Shown: positions 42,343 through 53,473, counted from the stretch's first letter. The stretch is DNA of 64,000 nucleotides from Parelaphostrongylus tenuis (GCA_019055375.1 JAHQIW010005374.1:310001-374000), one strand, 5' to 3'. Numbers and translations: made by a program. Notes: generated from the sequence alone by a model not told the origin.

Positions 42343-43192
42343 GAAAAATTTTCGGGTCTGCGGATGGTTTTTGCTGCCGCTTGGGGGTTTTGAGCTCTCT
42401 TCAATGAATGTCGTTGAAGATCAAACGAGTCAGTTCTTCTCTAGAATCTTGAAATAGCCGTGATAAATCGTTTCGCAAATCTCCATCAGTGGAAGTTATC
42501 AACATTTGTTAATTGAATGTAGCCAGCTAATCCAGAAAATAGTGTTACCGACTTCTCAATCCACGGCGTAGAGATGGTTTGGATAACCAGAGCGGATTCG
42601 AATTCGGCTTTGTACGCATTGAACGGTGCCAAAGCTACTGTGCTACTTCAATAGCATTAGAAGCATTGAATTCAATGAAATCAAGTAGCTTATTGGCTCA
42701 AAAATGAATTTTGGAGGACTTTCTTTACATTTGTGCCTCATAAAAGGCATTATCGTTCGTCTTGTTTTTTCACACATGTGATAGGCATTTTCCGTCATTG
42801 ATGACGTTTGGACGCGTTGTCACTTCATCTAGTTTTAAGCACACTAATATCTCATTTGAGCTGCTATTGAATTATCCGTACTCTTATGAGGAGCAATCTA
42901 CAATAGCGCGTTAATTTTCTTGCAATTTCCTACTTCTGTTCTCTGGATTCCTCATCAATCATTCTACTACAAGACCGCTTCCTCCATACTACATTCTTTT
43001 CAACATGAAGAGACAAGATAGGCAACGAAATTTTGAACTGTAGAAAAGCTGCAAAACTGTATGAAAACTTTTACTTCACTGGTGCATACATTTCTGCGCC
43101 TTAGCATTTTGCAGATTTACGTTGAGGCTGGCTCGGCTGAGATAAGAAGTCTCATTCAGAGTTGCCCTTTTATGCATTTAATTGGCGCTTAG
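42343..43192 (+). CDS. Unidentified gene, two or three exons
   Basis: Exon 42523-42639 (acceptor AATGTAG) reads ENSVTDFSIHGVEMVWITRA and ALYALNGAKAT, with a GTGCTA donor in phase 0. Exon 43115-43192 (acceptor CATTTTGCAG) continues IYVEAGSAEIRSLIQSCP to a stop. Joined they make one smooth frame. Upstream, 42343-42456 (acceptor ATAGCTCAG) is a separate open stretch (VCGWFLLPLGGFELSSM) whose connection is unclear. On the plus strand inside the long intron of the Srx-like gene. No family recognised. Confidence 0.45.
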
Positions 43193-44497
43193 TGTTGCAA
43201 TATCTCAGAAACCTCTTCATTAAGCCCCGATAGAAATAACCAATGTTTTTTCTACATAACTGAGCTGACACAACGACTACTTGTGGACCATCTACTCAGA
43301 GCAAAGCGGGTCTGATAAAAGCAAAGTGTTGAAATATTAGCAAAATAAAAGTTCTTATAGCAACCTTGTATCGGCCTAGTCATGTAAAATAACTAATTAT
43401 TTTCACAGAAGCTTAAGGGAGTCCTTTTGTAAACCATTTGGGACAGGAGTGGTGTATCTTTAGGAGCACATAGATTTATTTGGAGACCTTTTTGCTTGAG
43501 AAAACTTTTCCCTAGATTTATAGCCTTTATTCAATAGCTCGAAAAACGATGATTCAGATACTGCATTAGGTTTTTTGAGAACGCCTCCTTAATGTGCTGT
43601 AGCAGCATAAGTAAAATTATGCCCCGCCCTCAGTTTGATTTGCAACTGGGTTTAATTCTAGAAGATCCTCACGAAAAGCTGTAAGAGTGGATAGTGTATT
43701 GCATTCTGCACTCAGAATAGTTAACCTGTTGCCTCAACTTCACAGTGGATTTATTTGGCAGCATAGAATGAAAACAAAAGGCTAATAATCGGGACGAAAG
43801 GAGGTACTACAATTGCAAAACCCTTTCAAAAAGAGAACCCAAAATAGCATTTTTGAAACGGAAATCTTCACGATGTACAACGAAAATCACGACACTTCAG
43901 GTGGTATTGCAGTCGTTGAGCGCAGCGCGACTTGAGAGGCCCTTAGTTTCCTTTATTTGTTTGCTAATTTTTCTCAATTATAAAACAATTTCAGAGCACT
44001 TCTTTTGATATTCTGTTACACCCACGACTTGCTCTACATGTTCAATGCATCTGATGCACATATCCCCGAGTGCAAAACTGAGATTCTTGCTCTTCAGCGC
44101 TATATTAAGAAGTTTCCGAAAAAAAACTGGTTTGGAAAATATCGTTTTTCAAGCTATCGCAAAGGCACTGAAACTCTGTGGAGAAGCCAAACAAAGAAGC
44201 CACCCTTGTAAAAAAATGTGCGTTTATGTCAAAAAGTTCATTTCTTAGCTGATACACTGCATTCGAATAATCTTTTCAAACACAAGCATAGCATTAAAGC
44301 CACAGAGATTGAAGGGCTACTAAAAGTCTAAGAAAGCAGCGAAAAGGACCTATTCGATAAGGTGAGGTTACTATAGTGGTGTTTTTGAATGCTCTTACTT
44401 TCCATATTCCCTGATTCGTTTCCTTTGACGGGATGACAGTGCATGATTTGTTTTGCTGGTATAGTGATTTCGAATACTAAATTATTTTTCTTTATTT
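43193..44497. other. No confident gene
   Basis: Contains the third copy of the interspersed repeat (43480-43760). A plus frame at 44005-44211 follows TTTCAG and reads a plausible peptide (LLYMFNASDAHIPECKTEIL), but a second frame over the same bases is equally open, so it is not called. Confidence 0.4.
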
Positions 44498-44705
44498 CGA
44501 GTGCTTCATACCACGCTCTAATTTTAATAGATCCTTTCGTTATTATTTAAGCCACCTTGTTATGTGGTCTGGTAAGGGCTCTTGTACAGCCCGATACACG
44601 TGTTTCGTTCTTACAGACTCGTTTGTAAGAACAAAACACGTGTATCGGGCTGTACAAGAGCCCTTACCAGACCACATGCAAATTCAAATAACAGTGAAAG
44701 GATAA
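44498..44705. mobile_element. FB-B foldback element, compact palindrome
   Basis: Perfect inverted block CCCGATACACGTGTTTCG / AAAACACGTGTATCGGGC with GCTCTTGTACAG on either side and CAGACCACATG outside. The centre is almost absent. The CUGACGA box is lost (CAAACGAG), so no working ribozyme is expected. Confidence 0.75.
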
Positions 44706-45013
44706 ATTATTTTGTTGATGGATTGACTGATTTAGACTGTTTACTTCGTAGCTTACCACGATAACTAGCAGATTTCAATATCTAATAGTCGCGTGATTGA
44801 GAGATGGTAAGACTTGTAAGTCAAGTCACTTATCTTGAACGCAACTTGCAGTACATATTACAGTTTTTAAAAGATATCAAAAAGAGATTGAGCACAGACC
44901 AAGCATAGATATAGAAGCTACGTTATAGATCTGAATATCTATATCTGCAGATCACTTAATGCAACAAAGATTCAGCAAGACCTAATTATTTTGTTAAACC
45001 TTCGCATGAAATA

Positions 45014-45180
45014 GGGGGCGCCGTGGCCGAATGGTTGTGATGCTCGTCGCGACCGCACGTGGAGCTGAGCTCTAGTCCCCAACTCTTTCTGGCAGTCAAC
45101 AACAACAACATCCTATAGAACGACACAGTATGGCTATCGTCAAGGTTGCAAGAGGAATCGCTCAACCAGTATTCTCCTGC
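45014..45180 (+). mobile_element. tRNA-derived SINE, family D, copy 1
   Basis: Begins GGGGCGCCGTGGCCGAATGG (tRNA-like A box) and shares GGCAGTCAACAAC and GGCTATCGTC blocks with 53634-53790. A 79-codon minus frame over it is not a gene. Confidence 0.65.
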
Positions 45181-45603
45181 GTTCAAATAAGAGAAAAGCG
45201 ATTTGATTGCTAGAAGAACTGTCATCCTTAGAGTGAAAAATACTGTAATGACGGATCAAATAAAGTGTTAAAATGCAGGATATAACTTTCATCTCGTTAT
45301 TATCATTTTCTTATTATGTCGCTGTTCTTCTGTTGAAATATCTATAAGATAAGTTTTGAGCTTTTACGTTGTTGTAGAGTTTCCCTGCAGTTTTCGCATC
45401 CGAACAGTCATACCAAAACAAGAAATCTGAAAGAAAAAGATTACTACTGGTCAATTTTAGATATGCGTTTAAATGCCGATAATGGTTAGAAAAACTCCCA
45501 CACCTCTACTTGCGAGGCAGTTATCTGCTTTACATCTCCAACATTTGCATGGAAATTCATTTCATTTCACTCAAAGAAAACTTACTTTTTAATAGTGACT
45601 TAC

Positions 45604-46140
45604 TTTCTGATGAGAATTTCTTTGTACATCCAAGAAGTTGGGTTGACTATCAAAATAACAAAGATGTAGAGCCACACTGCTACTGAAATTCTGAAATCAC
45701 AACTAATCAGGCAAGTACAACGTTCGTCCAAGCAATGAGCAGTTGTTGGCTAAAAGCTCTCGTTATTTCATAATCGCAGTTTGGTGCTCTCATCTCATTT
45801 TTATTGCGTCGCGAAGTTGTGGACAAATTCAGGTTATCATTGACTTCAAACCTTTTCGAAATTTAATATTTTCCCTTTTTTTGCTTTAAGAAGTAGGTTA
45901 CGAACAAATAGAAACGCTGCTGTATAGAAGCCGGAGAACGACTCACATCAACGTGTTTTTTGGTGAGAATAGTTTGTCATTCGTCCTTGGAAATACAAAT
46001 ATGGTAAGCCTGTTAATTGTTATCAAGAACTGCAAAAAAATCATTCCATTGAACGCAACACCTTCAAAAAATAGTGGCCCGTAGTATAATATTAGACTGT
46101 CGCCCATATACTGAAATTTAGAACCGGTGTACTTCTCCAA

Positions 46141-46171
<31 letters not shown>

Positions 46172-47678
46172 CCATATTAATATTTTTATGGTTGGTCGGC
46201 TTTTCCGTCAGGCGAAGGAGAAAAGAGTTTTGCGTTGAGAATGATTGGATCGACAACCCAACTCAATCCTATTCGGCATGAAACCTCAAATGTACTCTAC
46301 AGTGAAGACACTTGCTTTTGGTATAAGAAAAGAAGAGAGTTGTCAAGCAAATTTTCTGAGATTTGCTGACAAATATGTAAATGCATTACTTTGCAATTAC
46401 ATAATAACAGGTGAATATGCTTCGCAATTTGCATTATGAATCAAGAAAATAAAAGTTCCTTGGAAAAAACCCCACCTGTATTCCTGTTAGCGTTATAGGG
46501 AAGGCGATATATAAGAAAAGCAAGAGAGTGAAAATGTTGCATCCGATGATTTGTATAATTAGCAAGTAGAAGCAGTTGCTACAAAATTTATTCCAACCCT
46601 GTAAAGGTAAAGTTCCAATTACTGACTGAAGAAGTTAAAAATTCTCAAATACTCTGTCCATTAGATGTTTCTATCGACTTTTTCGTATGATAGTCGTGTG
46701 AAATTGATTCTAACTCCTTTGACGAGGCGAGATTACAACATATGCAATACCCATGACGGATTCCCTATCGATATGCTCTCACTGTGTGATGTATAGTCGA
46801 AACGATTAAAGTTGTACATAGGGGATCACTAGTTACTCGTAACTGTGTAGAAACAGTTGGCGAGAAGGTCAGCGTGATACATACTAAAAGAATTCGTGCT
46901 TTTTTTTGGAAGGCTCATTACTCATGTTTATTTGAGCAAACATTTCATGTGGTCTGTTAATGGGCTCTTCTACAGCCCGATACACGTGTTTCGACCTTAC
47001 AGTCTCGTCAGTCCGGCAGAACCCGTCGTCTTTCAATCTTTATATAAGCCAATCCTCTCGGGGACCTGCTCTCCCTACAGAGATGTATCGAAGACGAGCG
47101 ATTTACGCTGTATGTCAAGTGAAAATATTGGCTAATAAAAAGATTGAAAGACGATGGGTTTTGCCCAACTGACGTGTCTGTAAAGACGATACACGTGTAT
47201 CGCGCTGTGCAAGAGCCCATTAACAGACCACATGACATGTTGGCTCAAATAATAATTATGAGATATATTGAAATTCGGGTCTTGTTGCGATTTCTTCACG
47301 AAAGCTATAGAAGAAATGACGCTCAGCGATTCCTTAGAGCAAGGACGACCCACTGGGCTACTCTTGCACACGACAGGGAAAAATGGAGGTGTTGCTGGTA
47401 CCCGCTCGAGTCACTCGACGATCAATGGGACGACAGGTGATACAGGTGTTTGAAATTTGAGTATGGTCTTAATAAAATACTCTAAATAAAGAATCATTAG
47501 TGTCAAAACTTAAATCGGTCAAATTTTTTGTCCCAGAATTATTTTTGTAATCTCAAAAGTTAAATACCTTACAGAACGCGGTTAAGACGGTGAAATGGAG
47601 TATCATTCCTATTATTGAAGGAACGGATATAATAACAGCATTAATTATTCGCATGATCGGATTCCCTTCAAGCTCCAT
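45604..47678 (-). CDS. Srx-type chemoreceptor (7TM GPCR), exons 1-4
   Basis: Exons 47678-47568, 46598-46476, 46110-45947 and 45690-45604 join in phase. TM1 IIGMILHFTVLTAFCK follows a short N-terminus; TM2 is IIGCNIFTLLLFLYIAFPI. Exon 3 carries the ECL1/TM3 region with QFLITINRLTIFVFP, the NR.x.FP signature of the Srx group. TM4 is IISVAVWLYIFVILIV. About 161 residues, i.e. half of the usual length; the donor after exon 4 is a perfect GTAAGT, so more exons follow (see 41098-41801). A TTTCAG 37 bases before the ATG may accept a spliced leader. Ligand unknown. Confidence 0.7.
46138..46170. repeat. (TA)n microsatellite
   Basis: About 27 bases of TA repeat in intron 2 of the Srx-type gene. Confidence 0.95.
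46975..47017 (-). ncRNA. Hammerhead ribozyme motif, FB-B
   Basis: Minus strand: GCCGGA, CUGACGAG, stem II GACU-GUAA-GGUC, CGAAAC, loop ACGU, GUA, UCGGGC. Stem I has one G.G mismatch in six. The opposite arm (about 47170-47205) has lost the core (CUGACGUG, GAUAC). Confidence 0.6.
47278..47450 (+). mobile_element. RTE retrotransposon, 3' end
   Basis: The C-terminal coding block (THWATLAHDREKW and CWYPLESLDDQWDDR, partly shifted in frame) ends in GGACGACAGGTGATACAGGTG, as in the long copy. Flanked by TTGAAATT on both sides, an 8-bp target-site duplication in FB-B sequence. Confidence 0.8.
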
Positions 47679-47715
47679 TATGTGCAAAAGTATCGCACTT
47701 ATGTTATCAATAAGC

Positions 47716-49140
47716 CTGAAATTACTATCAACGGTTTTTCTTCATTGTGAAGTTAGCTTGATTCCTGCCCTCCATCATTTGAAAGGTTCCGTTTCCCCAG
47801 GACGCAGCTTCAAATTTTGAAATTAAGCACTTGTAATACAGTAACTCAAATTATGAAGTCCTTAAATTTATGACACATAGTCAAGCAATGATATATAGGG
47901 CTGATTTTTGGTAAGTCAAATTGTACGATAGGTTACTACCAACGATCGATAGAAAATCATCGGCACTGCGCGTAAAGTTTCTGCTCAAATTTTTTTCCCG
48001 TTGAGGTTTTTACCAAAATTTGAAATCGAGATTTTATAGACGTAAGGCTTCTAATATAGCGGTTTCCGAATCGGAGTGATTGATATGAAACCCGTCAGTG
48101 AGCTTCTTATTCTTCTTCCAAAGAACGACACGAATGTGAAGGTTACAGGTATTCTGCCAGGCAACTCTTTGAAGATTTTTGCTGATTAGCTGTTTCAAGC
48201 CGATTGATTGTGCGCACAATCATCCTGCAAAGCGTAAAGTGTAAGGAAGAAGCATTTGGGTTACACTTGCAATAACATTCCTGAGAAACAAAATAAGGTC
48301 TATTGAAAAACTCAGAGATCCAAAAAATTCGCTTACTTTGTCAAATACGTAAAGCATATAAAAATAGCGCAAGTAATCAAATTCACTTCTACTTGTTTTT
48401 ATTTGAATTCACTTTCCTTTGTGATTTTGGCGAATCCTCACATCAGTAAGAAAGCAATGTAACTCAACTAACCATTTTTCGTAAACTCTTACTGTTATAC
48501 AAAAATGTCTACTTGTGCAGAACTTCTTCATATATCACCACAAGTCTTTATTCATTTCATTGCCTTACAGCAGTAATCCATGAAGGTCTTCTCGTATTTG
48601 CGTGTGGAGTTGTCACTTATTTGAGAATTTCACTCTTTGTTGATAAATAATCATATTATCATATTCATATTCAATATCATATTCAACAATTGCTATGATT
48701 GGCCCATGCCGATTAGAGGCAGTTTTTTCTAGACAAATAGAGCAGCTAGTTGAAAAACCCGAGCGAATATGAGGCATCGGCTCCCAGAGACGCCGGATTG
48801 ACCAAATTAATGCGTGTGTTTTAAATATTACTGAGCTAAACATTTGCATTACATGCCTCTGATGAATTGACATTACATAATGAAAAATGGACAAAGTTTC
48901 ATCGAGAAAAAAGCAATTCTTTCATCCTTGAATAAGCACTAATTAACCTACATTTATGAAATATAGAACATATGCTCTTTGAACATAGCTGAGAAATTGA
49001 AAAAGGGAGCCGTTAGTTTGAGACACGTCTATTTCTTCAGTAAACTTCGCCCAGTTATATCTTCGATTACTGATGATTAACAAAATTAACTAGAAATAAA
49101 CAAAGACGATACTTATTTTCTTACATTGCTCAGCTTACAC
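47716..49140. other. No confident gene
   Basis: Minus frames at 48034-48219 and 48613-48894 have some protein-like stretches (RLWEPMPHIRSGFSTSCSIC) but no splice support or domain. Otherwise AT-rich. Confidence 0.35.
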
Positions 49141-49146
49141 AAGATT

Positions 49147-49282
49147 CTAAGTGAAATTTTCTTCCGTTGACGTTTCCATGCTTTTTTTCGACATCTTCTC
49201 CAGAGACAACGATTCGACTAGATTTTCCACAGCCTTCTTGCGGCGTGCGTTTTCATACACTCGCATGGAGTCGACTACATGA
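49147..49282 (-). CDS. Terminal exon, basic coiled cytoplasmic tail
   Basis: After an acceptor (GCGCTTTAG) 45 codons read HVVDSMRVYENARRKKAVEN, LVESLSLEKMSKKS and a Ser/Thr/Glu end to a stop. Strongly charged, heptad-like, with no membrane segment: a typical C-terminal tail. Upstream exons were not found. A different gene from the plus-strand exons that start at 49576. Confidence 0.5.
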
Positions 49283-49575
49283 CTAAAGCGCTACTCAAAT
49301 GAAGCAAGCTCATTTGGAGGTGATCTTTAACGCAAACAGTTTGTCCCTTGATGCTAAATGCTGAAGAATATCAACTTTTTTCCAACGTCAACATTCCACC
49401 CTCTCACAGTCCATATCAGAATAACTAGTATATAAAAAAACTTCACTGAGTCAACCTCGAGTGAATATCGGCGTTTTCATCACTGTACCCTTTATCGACT
49501 TACACTAAGATCGACTTACACTAGGCTGACAAATAGCTTTTATTTTGCTGACGATTCGACCTCATTTTCTCTTTT

Positions 49576-50031
49576 ATGACCAATCAATCCGAGCCGATTC
49601 CTGTCCTGTTCTTCTTGTACTTTTGTCCCGTAAAGAGTAATCATAATTCAAAGGGTCTGATTTGCGTTCTTAAAATCCAAGTGTGAAGACGTCTAATTAG
49701 CGGTCAAATACCAATAATTATTTCAACGAAAGGGACATAAAGGGCGATGCGAATTGATTACATTTTATTCCCAACTGCTTATCAAATTGTCCAAATTCTT
49801 TCTATTTTGACTGCCACTTGCAGTGGTATGATTTTTATAGTATACCCAATATGTGAGTACTGTGCAAAAACGTTTGCGTCAGCCGGCTAACGCAAACGTT
49901 TTGTTTCTTCTACTAGATTCCACTCCATGCAACAACGAGCACCTGCTCGCGACACCGACAAGCTGTGGAGAATCGGCACGAATCATCAGAAGTCTGTGAA
50001 AGGCGAAAGCATCAAAATGATGACCGTATAA
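49576..50031 (+). CDS. Candidate small membrane protein or receptor fragment
   Basis: Three pieces. 49576-49629: MTNQSEPIPVLFFLYFCP before a GTAAAG donor. 49747-49890: a 47-codon frame (IVQILSILTATCSGMIFIVY) resembling TM1 of a nematode receptor, with an internal GTGAGT donor at 49853. 49917-50031: after an excellent acceptor (TTTGTTTCTTCTACTAG), either RFHSMQQRAPARDTDKLWRI to a stop at 50029 or, in the phase given by the GTGAGT donor, a shorter Cys-containing end. The structure is not settled. Confidence 0.4.
49866..49903. other. Near-perfect 36-nt palindrome (hairpin)
   Basis: AAAACGTTTGCGT (49867-49879) is exactly complementary to ACGCAAACGTTTT (49890-49902). The 10-base loop contains AGCCGGCT and can extend the stem. 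It lies inside the short candidate intron 49853-49916. Confidence 0.85.
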
Positions 50032-50312
50032 ACAATCGTTTTCTACAAATTTCGTGTTAGCTCGATAATTTAGTCTCAAAACGGTAAGTCAAATGAAATT
50101 TCAGTATTACTTATACATACATCAAGTTCGCTGCACAGAACCTGCTTTTCTTGTATTCAATTTGTTTCGTCGCATTCATCGTCCACAATGGTTTTCGAAA
50201 ATTCTGCTTGTTGCTCAATGATTTCTCTTGTTCATGGATGTCATAGACTTCTGGTCAAGAAGATTCTACTTTGGATGTTAAACATATCGACCTAATATGC
50301 CTTGCATGATTG

Positions 50313-50395
50313 CAGACTGCTGTCGAGGGGATCGAACCATTACCTTACTTCCTGATAGCCTGCAACGCTGTCTACCAGGCCATTTCACACTGTGT
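50313..50395 (-). mobile_element. tRNA-derived SINE head, family C, inverted
   Basis: On the minus strand TGGCCTGGTAGACAGCGTTG (A box) and AATGGTTCGATCCCCTCG (B box), matching the head at 51150. The 64-codon plus frame over it is an artefact. The RNA would not fold as a full tRNA. Confidence 0.6.
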
Positions 50396-51149
50396 CATAA
50401 GTGCAAATGAGATTCACTCAAGCACAGTTTTTCTCTTCGTGAAGCAATTGAGCAAACGCGACTTTGTTCGGTTGAACAATATGATTCCGCGAGATAGATG
50501 TTGATGTAGGCAGTTCTACGGATGAGTTTCAAGCACTTAACAAGTATAATTTGGTTTCAATTGGAGAAATCAATTTCGAGCAAGTTCAAAGAAAATAATG
50601 TCAAGAGATTACGTATTTCTGTTAAGCACTAGAGTAAAGTCCTTTTTGCTTATTTTAAAATTCTTAAATATATAACTGGCTGAGTTTTGAAAATGAGTGG
50701 CCGGCTCTCGCAATCGAAATGCTTACTAACACAAAGTTTTTACAAACAAACACAAAGTTCCTTGGAGTATAATTCAAAAACGAATCAATTAACGATTTGT
50801 ACTGCTCAACAATAGATTGTCAAATCGTTCTTGTAACAATTCTGTAAGAAAATTATCATCAGCTTTTGTGAACGCCGTGAATTTGATTAACGGAGAATTC
50901 GATCGAGACAAGAACTTTTATGTCAGATGAGCTATTGCTGGAATACGAGACCCATAACGCATGGTTCCCAAAGAAAGAAAAAGAAAAAGAGCAGGTGTCT
51001 GCATGAAATCTAGGAAAATCGTTGGATTATTAGAGAAGTTTCATTAATGTGTTATGATCACTAACAGAAAGTACATACCTTAAGTCATTTGCCAAGTCGA
51101 GTAGTTCGAATAATACTTGCAAAAGTGTTTAAAATGATGAGAAACTAGT
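50396..51149. other. No gene seen
   Basis: AT-rich sequence with no supported frame. Confidence 0.5.
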
Positions 51150-51405
51150 TTAAAAGTTTGGGTATGGAATAGAGGGGGAATAGAGGATGGTGCCTGAGTG
51201 CTCAGTGATGTAAACCATCAGGAAGTGGGATTAGATTCACTCCCAACATTCTCCTGCAACCAATCAACGAGTGGGCGTACGGATTGCCTTAGTTCGGATT
51301 CCTAACATAGAGAAATTTGCCTTATCAGTACTCTAGATTATTCATGAAGAAGACGAAATCATCAAGCAGCAATCGAAACAACACACTAAATGTTCGATGA
51401 ACGTT
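51150..51405 (+). mobile_element. tRNA-derived SINE, family C
   Basis: Head GGTGCCTGAGTGCTCAGTG and ATTAGATTCACTCCC; body CAACCAATCAACGAGTGGGC; tail GAAGAAGACGAAATCATCAA then AGCAGCAATCGAAACAAC. Confidence 0.65.
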
Positions 51406-52085
51406 GTGGAAGATAAGTGTGAGGATACTATTTAAATTGAAGAAGTGCTGGAATCCGCACATCAACATGTGATAGCGGGTCGTATAAATCAATACAAATA
51501 AGAAATGAATGAAGACCAATGACAAGCAGACTTTTTTCCTCTTCATCGCTTTTAGCGATGGTAAGCGGTAATGCAAAGAATTGAATACGCGCCCTGGACA
51601 GGGTGTAATCAGGATTTGAGTCTCACTTTACGCGAAAGCTTGCACATCACTCTACATCATTCATGATAAAGTTTGTGGCGTATAATGCATTATTGAAACT
51701 TAAGCTCTAATTATCAGTTCAGTGAGGCAATAATTACATATTTTGTTTGTTTTATGAAAGATGAGTCGCGAAGAACCTAGCTATGAAAACCCTAGAAGTT
51801 GCGATGGCTGATGAATGATCTCTTGACGACATGAGTCTTAAGGTCTGCACCTTGGTGTTCAAGCGGTACCGTCGCCAATCCACGGAAACTCTCGACAGCG
51901 CCCTTGCATAGGGGGCGGTCTGAAGGTGGTTCGGTAGGCGGGTCCTAGTCATGTGAATGCACTTTAGGCGATTAGGCTAAGATTTTTATGATCGAATAAA
52001 AATTAGCCAAATTGGAACTTGGTTACTGATATATGAGACAGAGAAGGGTGGACAAGTTACAACTAATGCCTTCAGTGAATTTCGA
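51406..52085. other. No confident gene; GC-richer patch
   Basis: About 51780-51950 is GC-richer (CCCTTGCATAGGGGGCGGTC) and holds a 66-codon minus frame without splice sites. It may be a repeat fragment. Confidence 0.35.
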
Positions 52086-52301
52086 CTAAAAATGAACTGC
52101 GTCCTTAGCTGCCTCAGGGGTTTGACCATACTTTCCTTTGCCGATTAGGTTTGCAGCACGAGGTGTTGATAACAATTTCAATTCGGCAAGCGTTTTGACC
52201 CGTCTTGTCTTCTTCAAATCTGATGGTTTGAGTCGATCATCCTCTTCCATTTGCTCTCGTTGTGACACTTCGCCTTCTTTTCGCTCAAGTCTAACCTTCT
52301 T
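52086..52301 (-). CDS. Terminal exon, charged nuclear-type tail
   Basis: A frame of about 71 codons without its own ATG: KVRLERKEGEVSQREQMEED, SDLKKTRRVKTLAELKLLST, then GKGKYGQTPEAAKDAVHF and a stop. Highly charged, alpha-helical, no membrane segment. The exon start is uncertain (weak CTGAAAG acceptor). Possible upstream exon near 52385-52450 (minus, EDKCVDAINAWLSIWQN before GTACCA). The plus frame 52138-52320 is its shadow. Family unknown. Confidence 0.45.
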   Translation of the reverse strand, partial: KKVRLERKEGEVSQREQMEEDDRLKPSDLKKTRRVKTLAELKLLSTPRAANLIGKGKYGQTPEAAKDAVHF

Positions 52302-52459
52302 TCAGATGAGCATCGCTTGAATGAAAAACCTCAATCTGCGAGTTACTTAAATACAGTATCAATCGTATGCTAATTTGGTACCTGTTTTGCCAAATAGATA
52401 ACCATGCGTTGATAGCGTCAACACACTTGTCTTCTCTGGGGAACTATCTTCTAGAAGTC

Positions 52460-53205
52460 AGTATTGTTAAAGAGCTGCCAGAGCATCATATTATATGTAA
52501 ATCTTTCCCTTCACCTCAGCACGATCAATCAAGCATGTTTTCTTTAACAATCAGACTGAAGCATGAGGTGTTACGACAATTTATATTCAGATAACGTTTC
52601 GACGCTTATAGTCTCTAGGGTCAATGGTTCGAATCGGTAGCCAAAATAATCATTTTCATTCATTCATCATGGAAAGAATACTCAAAACTTACTATACAGA
52701 CGCATGTTCACTATTCAAGGCCACGTCTTTTGAAAAAAACCTTTATGTTCTCATGAGTAAAACACATTCCTGCAAAAAGTAACCCCTTTTCAATCATCAT
52801 TGCGTTTTTATTTTTTAGTTCATTTATGTTTTAGTCATTCAATAGTTAAAAAGCGCTCACTTCAATACTAGAGTTGTTTCTGAAAAGATTTTGCTCTGGG
52901 TTTTTGTTTTTATATTTTTTGTTTGTATGTTTTATTTACGAGAAGAGATAACTTTTTGATTCCGGTGTAATAAGCCGTTGTCTGAACTTCACAGCGGATT
53001 TGTTGAGGCGCCTCAATTATCGGGTACTCAGCTCATTCAATGAACTTCACATGGATTTGTTGACAATCATGTGGTTACATTTATAAGGTCGAACATCGTC
53101 ACGAAAAAAATTCATGCACTGTCGAAGACATTTTTAGGTACTTGTAGTGAAAAAAGCCGTGCAACCCATCAGCCTACATTCCTCATTGGGAAAGTGGGCT
53201 GCTCT
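52460..53205. other. No confident gene
   Basis: Plus frame 52367-52594 is unsupported. Around 52960-53050 lies a fragment of the old interspersed repeat (GAACTTCACAGCGGATTTGT). Confidence 0.4.
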
Positions 53206-53209
53206 TAAA

Positions 53210-53473
53210 ATGTACACATTCCTAATTTTGATTGCGCTTTCTTGTCGCCCACCTGGTAAGTGTGAGATCGTCTAAAATCCACTAGTAAATCTTCTAATCA
53301 CCGAAGATTTTCCCTGCACAACTGCCAACTTTTCAGCATCGGGTATATACAATTCGTTGAAGTTGACTGAGTTCCTGCAGTTGAGTCATACGTTCACTTG
53401 GATAGTCATCAAAGATAAAGCAGGAATATGGACAGAGCCATCTACCTTGATCATTCGCCAATTATTCCACTAG
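53210..53473 (+). CDS. Small secreted protein, two exons, 60 aa
   Basis: Exon 1 (53210-53255) encodes MYTFLILIALSCRPP, a compact signal peptide, and ends at a perfect CTG/GTAAGT donor. An 81-base intron ends in ACTTTTCAG. Exon 2 (53337-53473) continues in phase: SGIYNSLKLTEFLQLSHTF, WIVIKDKAGIWTEPSTLIIR and stop. Total 183 bases, 60 residues. The mature part has no Cys pairs and no family I recognise. Small secreted proteins are abundant in parasitic nematodes; the role is unknown. Confidence 0.6.

Larger units (their letters stand above)
46890..47490. mobile_element. FB-B foldback element with nested RTE fragment
   Basis: Arms about 46940-47060 and 47120-47270 (CATGTGGTCTGTTAATGGGC mirrored by CCCATTAACAGACCACATG), centre GAGATGTATCGAAGACGAGC. 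The right arm is interrupted by an RTE 3' end (47278-47450) and resumes with TTGAAATTTGAGTATGGTC. Lies in intron 1 of the Srx-type gene. Confidence 0.75.

Noticed and set aside
44986..45225. 79-codon minus-strand frame starting in a good context
   Set aside because: Three quarters of it is antisense SINE D sequence.
45345..45426. Candidate fifth exon of the Srx gene (GMTVRMRKLQGN)
   Set aside because: Has a good TTTCTTTCAG acceptor, but joined in the phase required by exon 4 it hits a stop after six codons.
49879..50079. 66-codon minus-strand frame
   Set aside because: The plus strand here has an excellent acceptor and a coherent exon (49917-50031); the minus frame lacks splice sites.
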